A stretch of DNA of 64,000 nucleotides from Erythrobacter sp. YJ-T3-07 (GTDB taxonomy: Bacteria; Pseudomonadota; Alphaproteobacteria; Sphingomonadales; Sphingomonadaceae), in assembly GCF_015999305.1 (NCBI RefSeq), contig NZ_JAEAGP010000001.1, positions 3,003,001 to 3,067,000 of the forward strand. Reading direction: 5' to 3'. Position 1 is the first letter of the stretch; every line of letters begins with the position of its first letter. A program made the position numbers and the translations under genes. The notes under the pieces were generated by a model. The model ran no database searches. It saw only the letters and a program-made list of their open reading frames with translations, and was not told the DNA's origin. Below are positions 44,246-52,850 of this stretch, piece by piece.

Positions 44246-45178
44246 TCAGAAGCTGAAGGCGCGGCGGGTGAGCCCCTCGGACGCGCGGCGGGGGGCGTGC
44301 ATCGTGCCGGGCGCATCGCGCCGCTCGGCAGAGGTTGCGCTGCGGATCGGCACAACGCGCGAATCCTCGGCCTGGGGCGCAGCATGCGCGCGACTCTGCG
44401 GGCCGGGAAGCGCGCGCTGGCCACCGCCCGGCGGCGTCCCGCCAAGGCCCATCTGATCGAGCTTCGCCTCGAGCGCATGGTGCAGATGCTCGAGCCCCTT
44501 GGCGGCAGGCGACCAGTTGGCAAAGGCGGCGATTGGCTCGCGGCGCACCGCGACCTGCTCGACATGGCTGCTCGCGGGAACGACGGGCCAGTTGGCACCC
44601 GCATTCTCGCGCACCCAGCGGTGCAGCTTGCGCCGCTGGTCGTACATCGAAAGCACGGGCAGCACCGGCGGATGGCCCGGGCGCTTCGCCAGTTCCGCGC
44701 GAATAAAGCCGAACGCGCGCGCGGCGAGCGGGGAGGCGGGCAGCGGGACCACGATCAGGTCGGCGGCTTCCATGATCTGCTCGCTCACCTCGTTGATCAT
44801 CGGGGGGCAGTCGAGCACGATGCGCGGATACTCGCCCTTCATGAACGACAGCATCTGCGCCAGCCGCTTCTTCGCGCCGATGCGGGCCAGCTGCACGGGG
44901 AGATCGCGCAGGCTCTGGTCGGCCCCGATCAGCGAGAGGCGGTCGTATCGGGTCGGCTCGATCAGGTCGCGCGGGGCGCGGGCGTGGTGGAAGGCGGAGA
45001 TCGCCTTCTGCACCTTGCGCTCTTCATGGCCCAGCAGGAAACCCGCTCCGCCCTGCGGATCGAGATCGTAGAGCAGGGTCTCGTGGCCACCGGTCTGCGA
45101 GAAGCGCCAGGCGAGGTCCACCGCCATGGTCGTTTTCCCGACTCCACCCTTCATGCTGTAGACGGCGATGACGGCCAT
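44246..45178 (-). CDS. ParA-family ATPase (second copy)
   Basis: The 310-aa protein has the deviant Walker A KGGVGKTTMAVDLAW, then LLYDLDPQGGAGFLLG and RIVLDCPPMINEV. It shares most motifs with the ParA at 38568-39299, including PASPLAARAF and MYDQRRKLHR versus MVDRRRTLHR. A C-terminal extension of about 60 basic, proline-rich residues is absent from the shorter paralog. No ParB is nearby. The start at 45178 is preferred over the ATG at 45244, which has a non-family N-terminus. Confidence 0.83.
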   Translation of the reverse strand: MAVIAVYSMKGGVGKTTMAVDLAWRFSQTGGHETLLYDLDPQGGAGFLLGHEERKVQKAISAFHHARAPRDLIEPTRYDRLSLIGADQSLRDLPVQLARIGAKKRLAQMLSFMKGEYPRIVLDCPPMINEVSEQIMEAADLIVVPLPASPLAARAFGFIRAELAKRPGHPPVLPVLSMYDQRRKLHRWVRENAGANWPVVPASSHVEQVAVRREPIAAFANWSPAAKGLEHLHHALEAKLDQMGLGGTPPGGGQRALPGPQSRAHAAPQAEDSRVVPIRSATSAERRDAPGTMHAPRRASEGLTRRAFSF

Positions 45179-45338
45179 GTGCGCTTTCCCCCTGCTTGAC
45201 GATCCGAATCGGTGCTCGGCAAATGTCTGACTAACATTAATCAAACACCGTCCATGCGCCTACTCAAGCCGCACAAAGCGCGCGAACCCGGGCTGGGACA
45301 CGCCTTCGCAAACAGGTTAACGGGTGAGTTATGGGGGC

Positions 45339-45378
45339 CTCGGCACCGGCCCGCACCCCCGTGCGGGCCGGTGCCGAG
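45339..45378. repeat. Perfect 18-bp inverted repeat
   Basis: CTCGGCACCGGCCCGCAC and its complement flank a 4-nt CCCC loop. It lies 16 bp downstream of the acyl-CoA dehydrogenase stop codon. No T-run follows on either strand. It may be a transcription or RNA-stability hairpin. Confidence 0.75.
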
Positions 45379-45393
45379 ACAATGGCGATCGCC

Positions 45394-46557
45394 CTACATG
45401 CTACGGGCGATCACCATCTTCATGATCTCGTTCGATCCGCCGAAGATGCGGCTGACGCGGCTGTCGCGGAACATGCGCGCGATGGGGTAATCGTTGATGT
45501 AGCCCGATCCGCCATGCAGCTGCAGGCACTTGTCGACCACTTCGCCCTGCAGTTCGGTCAGCCACAGCTTGGCCATGCACGCGGTCGGCACATCCAGCTT
45601 GCCCTCCAGGTGCTGCGCGATGCAGTGATTGACGAAGACCTTGCCCGCCGTGGCCCGGGCCTTCAGGTCCGCAAGCGTGAACTGCGTGTTCTGGAAATCC
45701 CAGATCGCCTTGCCGAAGGCCTTGCGCTCCTTGGTGAAGGCGATCGTTTCCTCCAGCGCGCGCTCGATCGTCGACATTGCCCCCATTGCGATAATCAGGC
45801 GCTCCTGCGGCAGCTCGCCCATCAGCTGGTAGAAGCCCTTGCCTTCCTCCCCGCCGAGCACGTTCTCCGCGGGCACGAACACATCGTCGAAGAACAATTC
45901 GCTGGTGTCCTGCGAATCGAGCCCGATCTTGTCGAGCTTCTTGCCCCGCTGGAAGCCCTCGGCCCCGTCGGTCTCGAGCAGCATCAGCGAGATGCCCTTG
46001 GCCCGTTCGTTCGGGTCGGTCTTGGCGACGACGATGATGAAGTCGGCGATCTGCCCGTTGGAGATATAGGTCTTGGCCCCGTTGATCTTGTAGCCGTTGC
46101 CATCCTTCAGCGCGGTGGTGGTGATCGATTGCAGATCCGATCCCACGCCCGGCTCGGTCATCCCGATCGCGCTGACGAGGTCGCCGGAGACGAGGCGCGG
46201 CAGGTATTTCTTCTTCTGCTCTTCGGTCCCGTGGCGCACGAGGTAGGGCAGGATGATCGTGTTGTGCAGGCTGGCGGCGAAGCCTTCGACATTGTGTCGG
46301 CCCTGCTGGTCGATCACCACCATCTCGTGCCGGAAATCGCCACCGTGTCCGCCGTATTCCTCGGGCACGGACGCGCCGAGCAGACCCGCCTCGCCCGCCT
46401 CGCGCCAGAATTCGCGATCGACCTGGCCATCATCGCGCCATTTGAGAACGCGGGATTCTGGCGCGTGCTTTTCGTAGAACTTGCCGACCGCGTCGGCGAA
46501 CACCGCGATCTCTTCCTCGTCCATGAATGCGGGCTGCGGTACGTCGATTGCTGACAT
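45394..46557 (-). CDS. Acyl-CoA dehydrogenase
   Basis: This flavoenzyme oxidises acyl-CoA to trans-2-enoyl-CoA. The 387-aa protein has the FAD/substrate signature IGMTEPGVGSDLQSI, the LQLHGGSGYINDYPIARMFRD segment and the C-terminal IFGGSNEIMK. The ATG at 46557 has GGAGAGG 6 nt upstream. It is in the same region as a CoA-transferase and a crotonase, suggesting a shared fatty-acid or branched-chain acyl-CoA pathway. Confidence 0.93.
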   Translation of the reverse strand: MSAIDVPQPAFMDEEEIAVFADAVGKFYEKHAPESRVLKWRDDGQVDREFWREAGEAGLLGASVPEEYGGHGGDFRHEMVVIDQQGRHNVEGFAASLHNTIILPYLVRHGTEEQKKKYLPRLVSGDLVSAIGMTEPGVGSDLQSITTTALKDGNGYKINGAKTYISNGQIADFIIVVAKTDPNERAKGISLMLLETDGAEGFQRGKKLDKIGLDSQDTSELFFDDVFVPAENVLGGEEGKGFYQLMGELPQERLIIAMGAMSTIERALEETIAFTKERKAFGKAIWDFQNTQFTLADLKARATAGKVFVNHCIAQHLEGKLDVPTACMAKLWLTELQGEVVDKCLQLHGGSGYINDYPIARMFRDSRVSRIFGGSNEIMKMVIARSM

Positions 46558-46724
46558 GGTGATCCTCTCCAAAGGTTTTGTTTTGCGGGCGAGCCTATCA
46601 AATCGGTTGCGAACTGCAATGGATATGCGCGTCTGGTACGCGCGTGTTCAAACCGGATGGGAAACGTTCATCCAGCCCGGCTTAGACTCGGCGCATTCTG
46701 CACATCGTGATGGGAGTTCGATCG

Positions 46725-47234
46725 ATGTTCATTGGCAAGGCACTGGTGATTGCGGCGGCGGCAAGCGGGGCGGCGATTCCGGCGAGCTGGCAGCCGGTCG
46801 CGCTCGACGACTGGCACGTGCGCGCGGGCGACGGCAGTTGTTCGATGATTTTGCCGCTGGGGCAGGAGGGGTCCGAGACCGTTACCGGTGCGCTGACCAT
46901 CGGTGCACGTCGCGACGGCCTGGTGATCGTGAACATAGGCAGGCAGGGCTGGGCCCTCCCGCGCGAACGCGGCTCGATCAAGATCTGGTTCGACGATGCC
47001 TATCCCAAGCTTCGCCCGCTATACGATCAGGCCGCCGAGCTGAGCGCGATCAATGAAAACGGATCGGTTTATACCGTGGTCGACGGCAACTTCGCCTTTC
47101 TGGCCGGCGAGAAAACGTCCATGGACGTGGTCATCGAGGGCGAAGGTCTGCGCGAACCACAGCGGCTGACGCTTCCGCTGGGCGACATGAAGTCCGTGTT
47201 CGACGAAATGAACGCCTGCCTCGCCGCCAACTGA
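46725..47234 (+). CDS. Hypothetical exported protein
   Basis: The 169-aa protein is not recognised. It begins with an Ala-rich signal-like helix (MFIGKALVIAAAASGAAIPA). The rest has alternating hydrophobic residues suggestive of a beta-sandwich (LTIGARRDGLVIVNIG, FAFLAGEKTSMDVVIEG), and two cysteines (SCSM, NACLAA). An in-frame ATG at 46707 is an alternative start. It lies between the divergent acyl-CoA dehydrogenase and the CaiB-like gene. Confidence 0.6.
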   Translation: MFIGKALVIAAAASGAAIPASWQPVALDDWHVRAGDGSCSMILPLGQEGSETVTGALTIGARRDGLVIVNIGRQGWALPRERGSIKIWFDDAYPKLRPLYDQAAELSAINENGSVYTVVDGNFAFLAGEKTSMDVVIEGEGLREPQRLTLPLGDMKSVFDEMNACLAAN

Positions 47235-47255
47235 CCGGCAGCGCCTGTCCCCTCC

Positions 47256-48404
47256 TCAGGAAACGATCCCTGCCTCGCGCAGCCGGGCGACCTCGTCGTC
47301 CTCCACGCCGAGCCCGGCCAGGATCGCGTCGCTATCGTCGCCCGGCATCGGCGCGGGCGAAGGCGTTGCGGTTGCCGTGCCTGAATAGCGCGGCGCTGGC
47401 GCAGGCTGCGGGCTGTCGGCGACATCGATGAATGTCTCGCGCGCAGCCATGTGCGGATGCTCGCGCGCCTCGCTCATGGTCAGCACGGGGGCGTAGCAGA
47501 CATCTGTATGTTCCAGAGCCTCGTCCCACTCGGCGCGGGTCTTGCTCTTGAAGATCGCGGCGAGCCTGTCCTTGAGCGCGGGCCACTGCGCCGGGTTCAT
47601 CTGCGCGTCGAAGTCCGGGTCTTCCGCGAGGCCCAGCCGTGCGCGCAGCTCGGCATAGAATTGCGGCTCGATGCTGCCGATGCTGACGAACTTGCCGTCC
47701 GCAGTCTCGTAGACATCGTAGAAATGCGCGCCCGTATCGAGCAGGTTGGCCCCCAGATCGTCGCGCCACACGCCCTGGTTGGCCATGCCGTGGATCATGC
47801 TCATCAGCACCGCCGTGCCATCGGTCATCGCGGCGTCGATCACCTGCCCTTCGCCGCCCCGCGCGACATTGAGCAGCGCCGAGACCATTCCGAAGGCGAG
47901 CATCATCCCGCCACCCCCGAAATCGCCGACCATGTTGATCGGCGGCGTGGGCCTGCCCCCCGCGCGCCCGAAATGGGCGAGCGCCCCGGCAAGCGCGATG
48001 TAGTTGATGTCGTGCCCGGCATAGGCCGCATAAGGGCCGGCCTGGCCCCACCCGGTCATCCGGCCGTAAATGAGCTTGGGATTGTCGGCGAGCAGCACGT
48101 CTGGCCCCAGCCCGAGCCGCTCCATCACCCCGGGCCGGAAACCCTCGATCAGGCCATCGGCGCTGGCGCACAGCTTGCGCGCGAGCGCGATGCCCTGTTC
48201 GTCCTTCAGGTTGAGCGCGATCGACTTGCGCCCGCGCGCGAGGATATCCTTGTTGGAGATCGGCTGCGAACCGCCGCGCCCGCCGCTCGCGCGGTCGATC
48301 CGGATCACCTCGGCGCCGTGGTCGGCCAGCATCATGCCGCAGAACGGGCCCGGCCCGATGCCTGCGAATTCGACGATGCGCAGCCCTGCGAGCGGGCCCG
48401 CCAT
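47256..48404 (-). CDS. CaiB/BaiF family CoA-transferase (AMACR-like)
   Basis: Family III CoA-transferases move CoA between carboxylic acids or racemise 2-methylacyl-CoA. The 382-aa protein has the N-terminal LAGLRIVEFAGIGPGPFCGMMLADHGAEVIRIDR and the conserved catalytic aspartate in YDVYETADGK-type context, and it is closer to alpha-methylacyl-CoA racemase than to formyl-CoA transferase in overall wording. Its ATG overlaps the crotonase stop (TAATG). Confidence 0.88.
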   Translation of the reverse strand: MAGPLAGLRIVEFAGIGPGPFCGMMLADHGAEVIRIDRASGGRGGSQPISNKDILARGRKSIALNLKDEQGIALARKLCASADGLIEGFRPGVMERLGLGPDVLLADNPKLIYGRMTGWGQAGPYAAYAGHDINYIALAGALAHFGRAGGRPTPPINMVGDFGGGGMMLAFGMVSALLNVARGGEGQVIDAAMTDGTAVLMSMIHGMANQGVWRDDLGANLLDTGAHFYDVYETADGKFVSIGSIEPQFYAELRARLGLAEDPDFDAQMNPAQWPALKDRLAAIFKSKTRAEWDEALEHTDVCYAPVLTMSEAREHPHMAARETFIDVADSPQPAPAPRYSGTATATPSPAPMPGDDSDAILAGLGVEDDEVARLREAGIVS

Positions 48405-49165
48405 TACTTGCCCTTCCAGTTGGGCGCGCGTTTTTCGGCGAAGGCCGCCGCGCCTTCGCGCGCGTCCTCGCTCATGAACACCTGCGGCATCAGCTTACCC
48501 TGCTCGTCCCACCGCGATTCTAGGCTCCAGCCGCGCGATTCCTCGATCACTTGCTTGGAGACTTTCACCGCGAGCGGGCCGTTGGCGGCGATCGCCTTTG
48601 CCAGCTCCATCGCCCCGTCCATGACGCTGCCATCGGTCACCCGGTTGACCAGCCCCAGCTCGTAGGCGCGCGGCGCGTCGATGAAATCGCCGGTCAGCGC
48701 CAGCTCCATCGCGACCTTGGGCGGGATCTGGTCGGGCAGTTTCATCAGGCCGCCAGCCGCCGCGATGAGGCCGCGCTTGACCTCGGGAATGCCGAATTTC
48801 GCCCCGCTATGGGCGACCACCATGTCGCACGAGATCATCAGTTCGAGCCCGCCTGCCAGCGCATAGCCTTCGACGGCAGCGATGATCGGCTTGGCCGGGC
48901 TCTTCTGCGTCAGTCCACCGAAGCCGCGCCCTTCGACGATCGGGCTCTCGCCGCGCAGGAAGCCCTTTAGGTCCATGCCGGAACAGAAGGTGCCGCCCGC
49001 CCCGGTCAGGATCGCGACGCGCAGATCGTCTTCGGCATCGAGCCGGTCGAGCGCGGCGGCGATGCCTTCCGCGCCGGTCTTGTTCATCGCGTTCTTCGCG
49101 TCCGGGCGGTTGATGGTGATGACGAGAACGCCGTCCTTCACCTCGGTCAGAATATCGTCGCTCAT
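48404..49165 (-). CDS. Crotonase/enoyl-CoA hydratase family protein
   Basis: The 253-aa protein has the crotonase oxyanion-hole segments AGGTFCSGMDLKGFLRG and VEGYALAGGLELMISCD. The usual catalytic glutamate region reads KFGIPEVKRGLIAAAGG. The substrate is unknown, but context suggests acyl-CoA catabolism with the coupled CaiB-like gene. Confidence 0.9.
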   Translation of the reverse strand: MSDDILTEVKDGVLVITINRPDAKNAMNKTGAEGIAAALDRLDAEDDLRVAILTGAGGTFCSGMDLKGFLRGESPIVEGRGFGGLTQKSPAKPIIAAVEGYALAGGLELMISCDMVVAHSGAKFGIPEVKRGLIAAAGGLMKLPDQIPPKVAMELALTGDFIDAPRAYELGLVNRVTDGSVMDGAMELAKAIAANGPLAVKVSKQVIEESRGWSLESRWDEQGKLMPQVFMSEDAREGAAAFAEKRAPNWKGK

Positions 49166-49269
49166 CTCTCTCTCCCATGCGCCTTCGTGATTACGTGGCG
49201 CTTTGCAACCGATGCTGCATAAGCCCGCGCGCAGGGTCAAGCGCGAAGCGAGTTGAACACGCCCCGCGG

Positions 49270-49288
49270 ATAATGCGAATGCGTTGCA
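49270..49288. promoter_or_regulatory. Fur-box-like sequence upstream of the iron locus
   Basis: GATAATGCGAATGCGTTGC resembles the Fur/iron-box pattern (GATAATGATAATCATTATC) in its left half and sits 31 bp upstream of the PepSY gene. Iron control of the locus is also expected from its content. Confidence 0.4.
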
Positions 49289-49318
49289 CTTACACGCACA
49301 GCCTCTAAAAGCGCCGCC

Positions 49319-50476
49319 ATGTCGCGCGGCGCAATCCGATTCTGGTACGTGGTTCACAAGTGGAGCAGCCTGATCCCCACGCTGTTCCTGCTGATGCTGT
49401 GCGTCACCGGGCTGCCGCTGATCTTCCATGACGAGATCGATGCCGCGCTGGGGGAAGATTACGACAGCACGCTCGCCGGTGCGCCCTCGGCCGAAGGCGG
49501 CCTGCCGCTCGACACCATGCTCGCCAAGGCGCTGGCGGAGCGGCCGGGCCAAGTGCCGCTGTTCATGGCGTTCAGCCAGGACAGCCCGCTGCTGACCGTC
49601 ACCACCGGCCCCTCGCCCGATGCACCCGGCGACAGGATGACGCTGCTGTTCTTCGACCGCGCGACCGGCGAATCGCTCGGCCCGGCACCTTCTGGCGGGG
49701 TGATGGAGACGATCCTGCAGCTGCATACGGACATGCTGCTGGGCCTGCCGGGGATGCTGTTACTCGGCGTGATGGGCATCAGCTTCGTGATCGCGCTGGT
49801 CTCGGGCACGGTCCTCTACGCGCCCTTCATGCGCAAACTGGGCTTCGCGACCCTGCGGCTGGAGAAGTCGAAGCGCGTCGCCCGGCTCGACCAGCACAAC
49901 ATGCTCGGCATCGTGACCCTCGCCTGGACGCTGGTCATCGGGCTGACCGGTGCGATCAACGCCTTCGCCGATCCGCTGACCGATAACTGGCGCGACACGC
50001 AGGTGGCGCAGATGACGCAGGCCTACGAAGGCGCGGCGCCACTCGATCCGGCAGACTACGGATCGCTCGATGCGGCCATGGCCTCGGCACGCGAGACCCT
50101 GCCCGGGCGCAATCCCCAGTTCATCGGCTTTCCCGGCGGCGGGTGGAGTAGCGCGCATCACTACGCGATCTTCTTCCAGGGCGACCGTCCGCTCACGCAA
50201 TATCTGCTGACCCCCGCGCTGGTCGACGCGCGCACCGCTGCGGTGACCGACGTGGCGCGGATGCCTGCGATCAACCAGGCGCTGATGATGTCCAAGCCGC
50301 TCCACTTCGGCGACTACGCGGGTCTGCCGCTCAAGATCGTCTGGGCGCTGCTGACGCTGGCGACGATCTGGGTGCTGTGGACCGGCGTGCTGCTGTGGTT
50401 CAGGCGGCGGCCCGGTGCGATCGACCGGCGAATCGCGGAGATCCGCAGCGGCGGCACGACGAGGGCACCGGCATGA
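49319..50476 (+). CDS. PepSY-associated membrane protein (iron-reductase-like)
   Basis: The 385-aa protein has four TM helices (around residues 15-33, 142-162, 192-212 and 340-360). PepSY-type periplasmic domains lie between them, with PSEGG-to-PLFMAFSQDSP and HHYAIFFQGDRPLTQYL segments. Proteins of this type are encoded beside siderophore receptors and are thought to act in ferric-siderophore reduction or uptake. It is the first gene of an apparent iron operon and is coupled by ATGA to the next gene. Confidence 0.88.
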   Translation: MSRGAIRFWYVVHKWSSLIPTLFLLMLCVTGLPLIFHDEIDAALGEDYDSTLAGAPSAEGGLPLDTMLAKALAERPGQVPLFMAFSQDSPLLTVTTGPSPDAPGDRMTLLFFDRATGESLGPAPSGGVMETILQLHTDMLLGLPGMLLLGVMGISFVIALVSGTVLYAPFMRKLGFATLRLEKSKRVARLDQHNMLGIVTLAWTLVIGLTGAINAFADPLTDNWRDTQVAQMTQAYEGAAPLDPADYGSLDAAMASARETLPGRNPQFIGFPGGGWSSAHHYAIFFQGDRPLTQYLLTPALVDARTAAVTDVARMPAINQALMMSKPLHFGDYAGLPLKIVWALLTLATIWVLWTGVLLWFRRRPGAIDRRIAEIRSGGTTRAPA

Positions 50477-50718
50477 GTGCGCCCCGAACCGCACGCAGCA
50501 CCCGCGCGATCTTCGCCTGGCCGATGATCATCGCCACGCTGAGCCTGATCGGCCTGATCGCAGGGCTGACCGGCGATGGCGCGCGTGATGTGCTCGCCTG
50601 GCTGCTGCTCGGCTCCGCCCCGGTCACGATCGCCTTTGCCTACTGGAGGGCCGGCAGGCCCGCCCGCCCCATCAACTCCCGTTCAAGAACGAAAGCCCCC
50701 TCCCATGACCGTGCGTAA
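50473..50718 (+). CDS. Small membrane protein of the iron-uptake operon
   Basis: The 81-aa protein has two hydrophobic helices (FAWPMIIATLSLIGLIAGL and VLAWLLLGSAPVTIAFAYW) and a basic C-terminus. It starts at an ATG overlapping the PepSY stop and overlaps the TonB receptor start by 14 bp. Small two-TM proteins are regularly found in PepSY/TonB-receptor operons. Confidence 0.8.
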   Translation: MSAPRTARSTRAIFAWPMIIATLSLIGLIAGLTGDGARDVLAWLLLGSAPVTIAFAYWRAGRPARPINSRSRTKAPSHDRA

Positions 50719-52810
50719 CAGCCTGCCCGCCTTTGTCATCGCGACCGCGCTCGCGACTCCTGCCTTTGCGCAGGACACACAATCGCAGGATGACAGCGAG
50801 ATCGTCGTCACCGCCCAGCGGGCGAATGCCAGCGCGGTGGAAAATGGCGGCAGCGCGGGCGTGCTGGGCGACAAGCCCGCCGAAGACCTGCCCTTCGCGG
50901 TGCGCACCTATGACGAGAGCCTGATCCTCAACCAGCAGCCGCTCTCGCTGGGCGAGGTGCTGCAGAACGATCCGACGATCCGCACCTCCTACGGCTATGG
51001 CAATGCCTCGGAACTGTTCGTCATTCGCGGCTTCCCGCTGTTTAGCGACGATATCGGCCTCAACGGCCTCTACGGCATCACCCCGCGCCAGCTGGTCGCG
51101 CCCGAACTGCTTGGCGGAGTCGAAGTGCTCAATGGCGCGAGTGCCTTCCTCAACGGCGCTGCCCCGGGCGGATCGGGCCTCGGCGGCAGCGTGAACCTGC
51201 GCCTCAAGCGGGCGGACGAAGACCTCACCCGTGTCACCGCCGGTTTCCGCGAAAGCTCGCGCTTCGGTGCCAGCGTCGACGTCGCCCGCCGCTTCGGCAC
51301 TGCGGACCAGTTCGGCGTGCGCGTGAACGGCGCATATCGCGATGGCGAGACTGCCGTCGATGGAGAGGATCGCCGCACGCAGGTACTGGGCGCCGGGTTC
51401 GATTACGACGGCGGCAATCTGCGCGCCACGCTCGACCTCGCCTACCAAGACATCCGGGTCGACAATCTGCGCCCCAAGGTGACCATCGCCAGCGGCGCGA
51501 TCCCCGCCGTGCCCGATGCCGATGTCAACTACGCGCAGGACTATACCTATACCGATCTCACGGAGATCTTCGGCGTCGCCAGCGTGGAATACGACGTCGC
51601 ACCCAACGCCACGCTCTACGCCAAGGGCGGCGCGCGCGAGGGGGACGAAGCAGGGATGTACGGCGGCATTAAGGTGACCGACGCGGTTACCGGCGACGGC
51701 GACAGCGGCTTCCATTCCAACATCCCGTTCAAGGCGAGCAATCAGGCGCTCGAGGCGGGTCTGCGCGTGCGACTGGGCAGCGCGATCACGCAGGAAATCA
51801 ACTTCGGCGGCAACATCGCGTGGCAGGAAGATCGCACGGCTTACGATTTCTTCTCCGCCTTCCCGACCAATCTCTACGATCCGGTCCAGGTCTCGCCCCA
51901 GCCGACCGCCTTTGCCGCTGGCGATCTGGACGATCCTCTCGTCAAGGCGAGCCGCCGCCTGATGAGTGCCTTCGCCTCCGACACCTTCGGCTTCCTCGAC
52001 GATCGCGTCCTGCTGACCGGCGGCCTGCGCCTCCAGTCGATCCGGCAGAAGAGTTTCGCCTATTCCGACGGGGCGCTGGAGAGTCAGGATGACGAAGATG
52101 CGATCACGCCGATCGTAGGCTTGGTGGTGAAGCCCGTCGCGGGCCTCTCGCTCTACGCCAACCGGATCGAAGCGCTGCAACCCGGGCCGAGCGCGCCGCC
52201 CGACCCCTCGCTGGTCACCAATCCGGGCGAAACGCTCGCCCCGCGCACCTCGATCCAGTACGAAGTGGGCGGCAAGCTCGCCTTTGGCGGCCTGTTCGCC
52301 ACGCTCGCCGCCTACCAGATCGAGCGGCCCGGCGAAGGCATCCTGCCGAGCGGCGAGTTCGGCTATCTCGGCGACCAGCGGCACCGGGGCATCGAATTCA
52401 CGCTCAACGGAGACATCACGCGCGGGCTGCGGATCATCTCCGGTCTCGCCTACATCAATGCCGAGCTGGACGGCGGCGACACGGTACCCGGCGTGCCCGA
52501 GTTCACCGCCAATGCCGATGTCGAGTGGGACCTTCCCTTCGCGCCGGGCGTGACCCTCACGGGCCGCGCGCTCTACACCGGCGAACAATATGTCGATGCG
52601 GCCAACACGCTGGAGATCGACAGCTGGGCAGTGTTCGACCTTGGCGCACGCTACGTCTTCGCGGCGGGCGATGTGCCGGTGACGCTCAGACTCGCGGTCG
52701 AGAATGTCGGCAATGAAGCCTATTGGGCCTCTGCCTTCGACACCTTCTCCAACGCGCTGCTGCAGGGCCGCCCGCGCACCGTGCGCGCGTCCATTTCGGC
52801 AGACTTCTGA
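50705..52810 (+). CDS. TonB-dependent siderophore receptor
   Basis: The 701-aa outer-membrane receptor has a signal peptide ending AFA and a TonB-box-like EIVVTAQR. The plug domain includes FAVRTYDESLI, LGEVLQNDPTI and FVIRGFPL. A 22-strand barrel ends with a terminal phenylalanine (ISADF). The plug wording resembles FhuE/FpvA-type ferric-siderophore receptors. The substrate is not deducible. Confidence 0.93.
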   Translation: MTVRNSLPAFVIATALATPAFAQDTQSQDDSEIVVTAQRANASAVENGGSAGVLGDKPAEDLPFAVRTYDESLILNQQPLSLGEVLQNDPTIRTSYGYGNASELFVIRGFPLFSDDIGLNGLYGITPRQLVAPELLGGVEVLNGASAFLNGAAPGGSGLGGSVNLRLKRADEDLTRVTAGFRESSRFGASVDVARRFGTADQFGVRVNGAYRDGETAVDGEDRRTQVLGAGFDYDGGNLRATLDLAYQDIRVDNLRPKVTIASGAIPAVPDADVNYAQDYTYTDLTEIFGVASVEYDVAPNATLYAKGGAREGDEAGMYGGIKVTDAVTGDGDSGFHSNIPFKASNQALEAGLRVRLGSAITQEINFGGNIAWQEDRTAYDFFSAFPTNLYDPVQVSPQPTAFAAGDLDDPLVKASRRLMSAFASDTFGFLDDRVLLTGGLRLQSIRQKSFAYSDGALESQDDEDAITPIVGLVVKPVAGLSLYANRIEALQPGPSAPPDPSLVTNPGETLAPRTSIQYEVGGKLAFGGLFATLAAYQIERPGEGILPSGEFGYLGDQRHRGIEFTLNGDITRGLRIISGLAYINAELDGGDTVPGVPEFTANADVEWDLPFAPGVTLTGRALYTGEQYVDAANTLEIDSWAVFDLGARYVFAAGDVPVTLRLAVENVGNEAYWASAFDTFSNALLQGRPRTVRASISADF

Positions 52811-52850
52811 CCGCGCCGCAATAGCTGACGCGCCGGCCCTGCCCGGTGCG

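Noticed and set aside
50672..52588. 638-codon open frame antisense to the TonB receptor
   Set aside because: Shadow of the receptor gene, arginine/glutamate/histidine-biased and without motifs.
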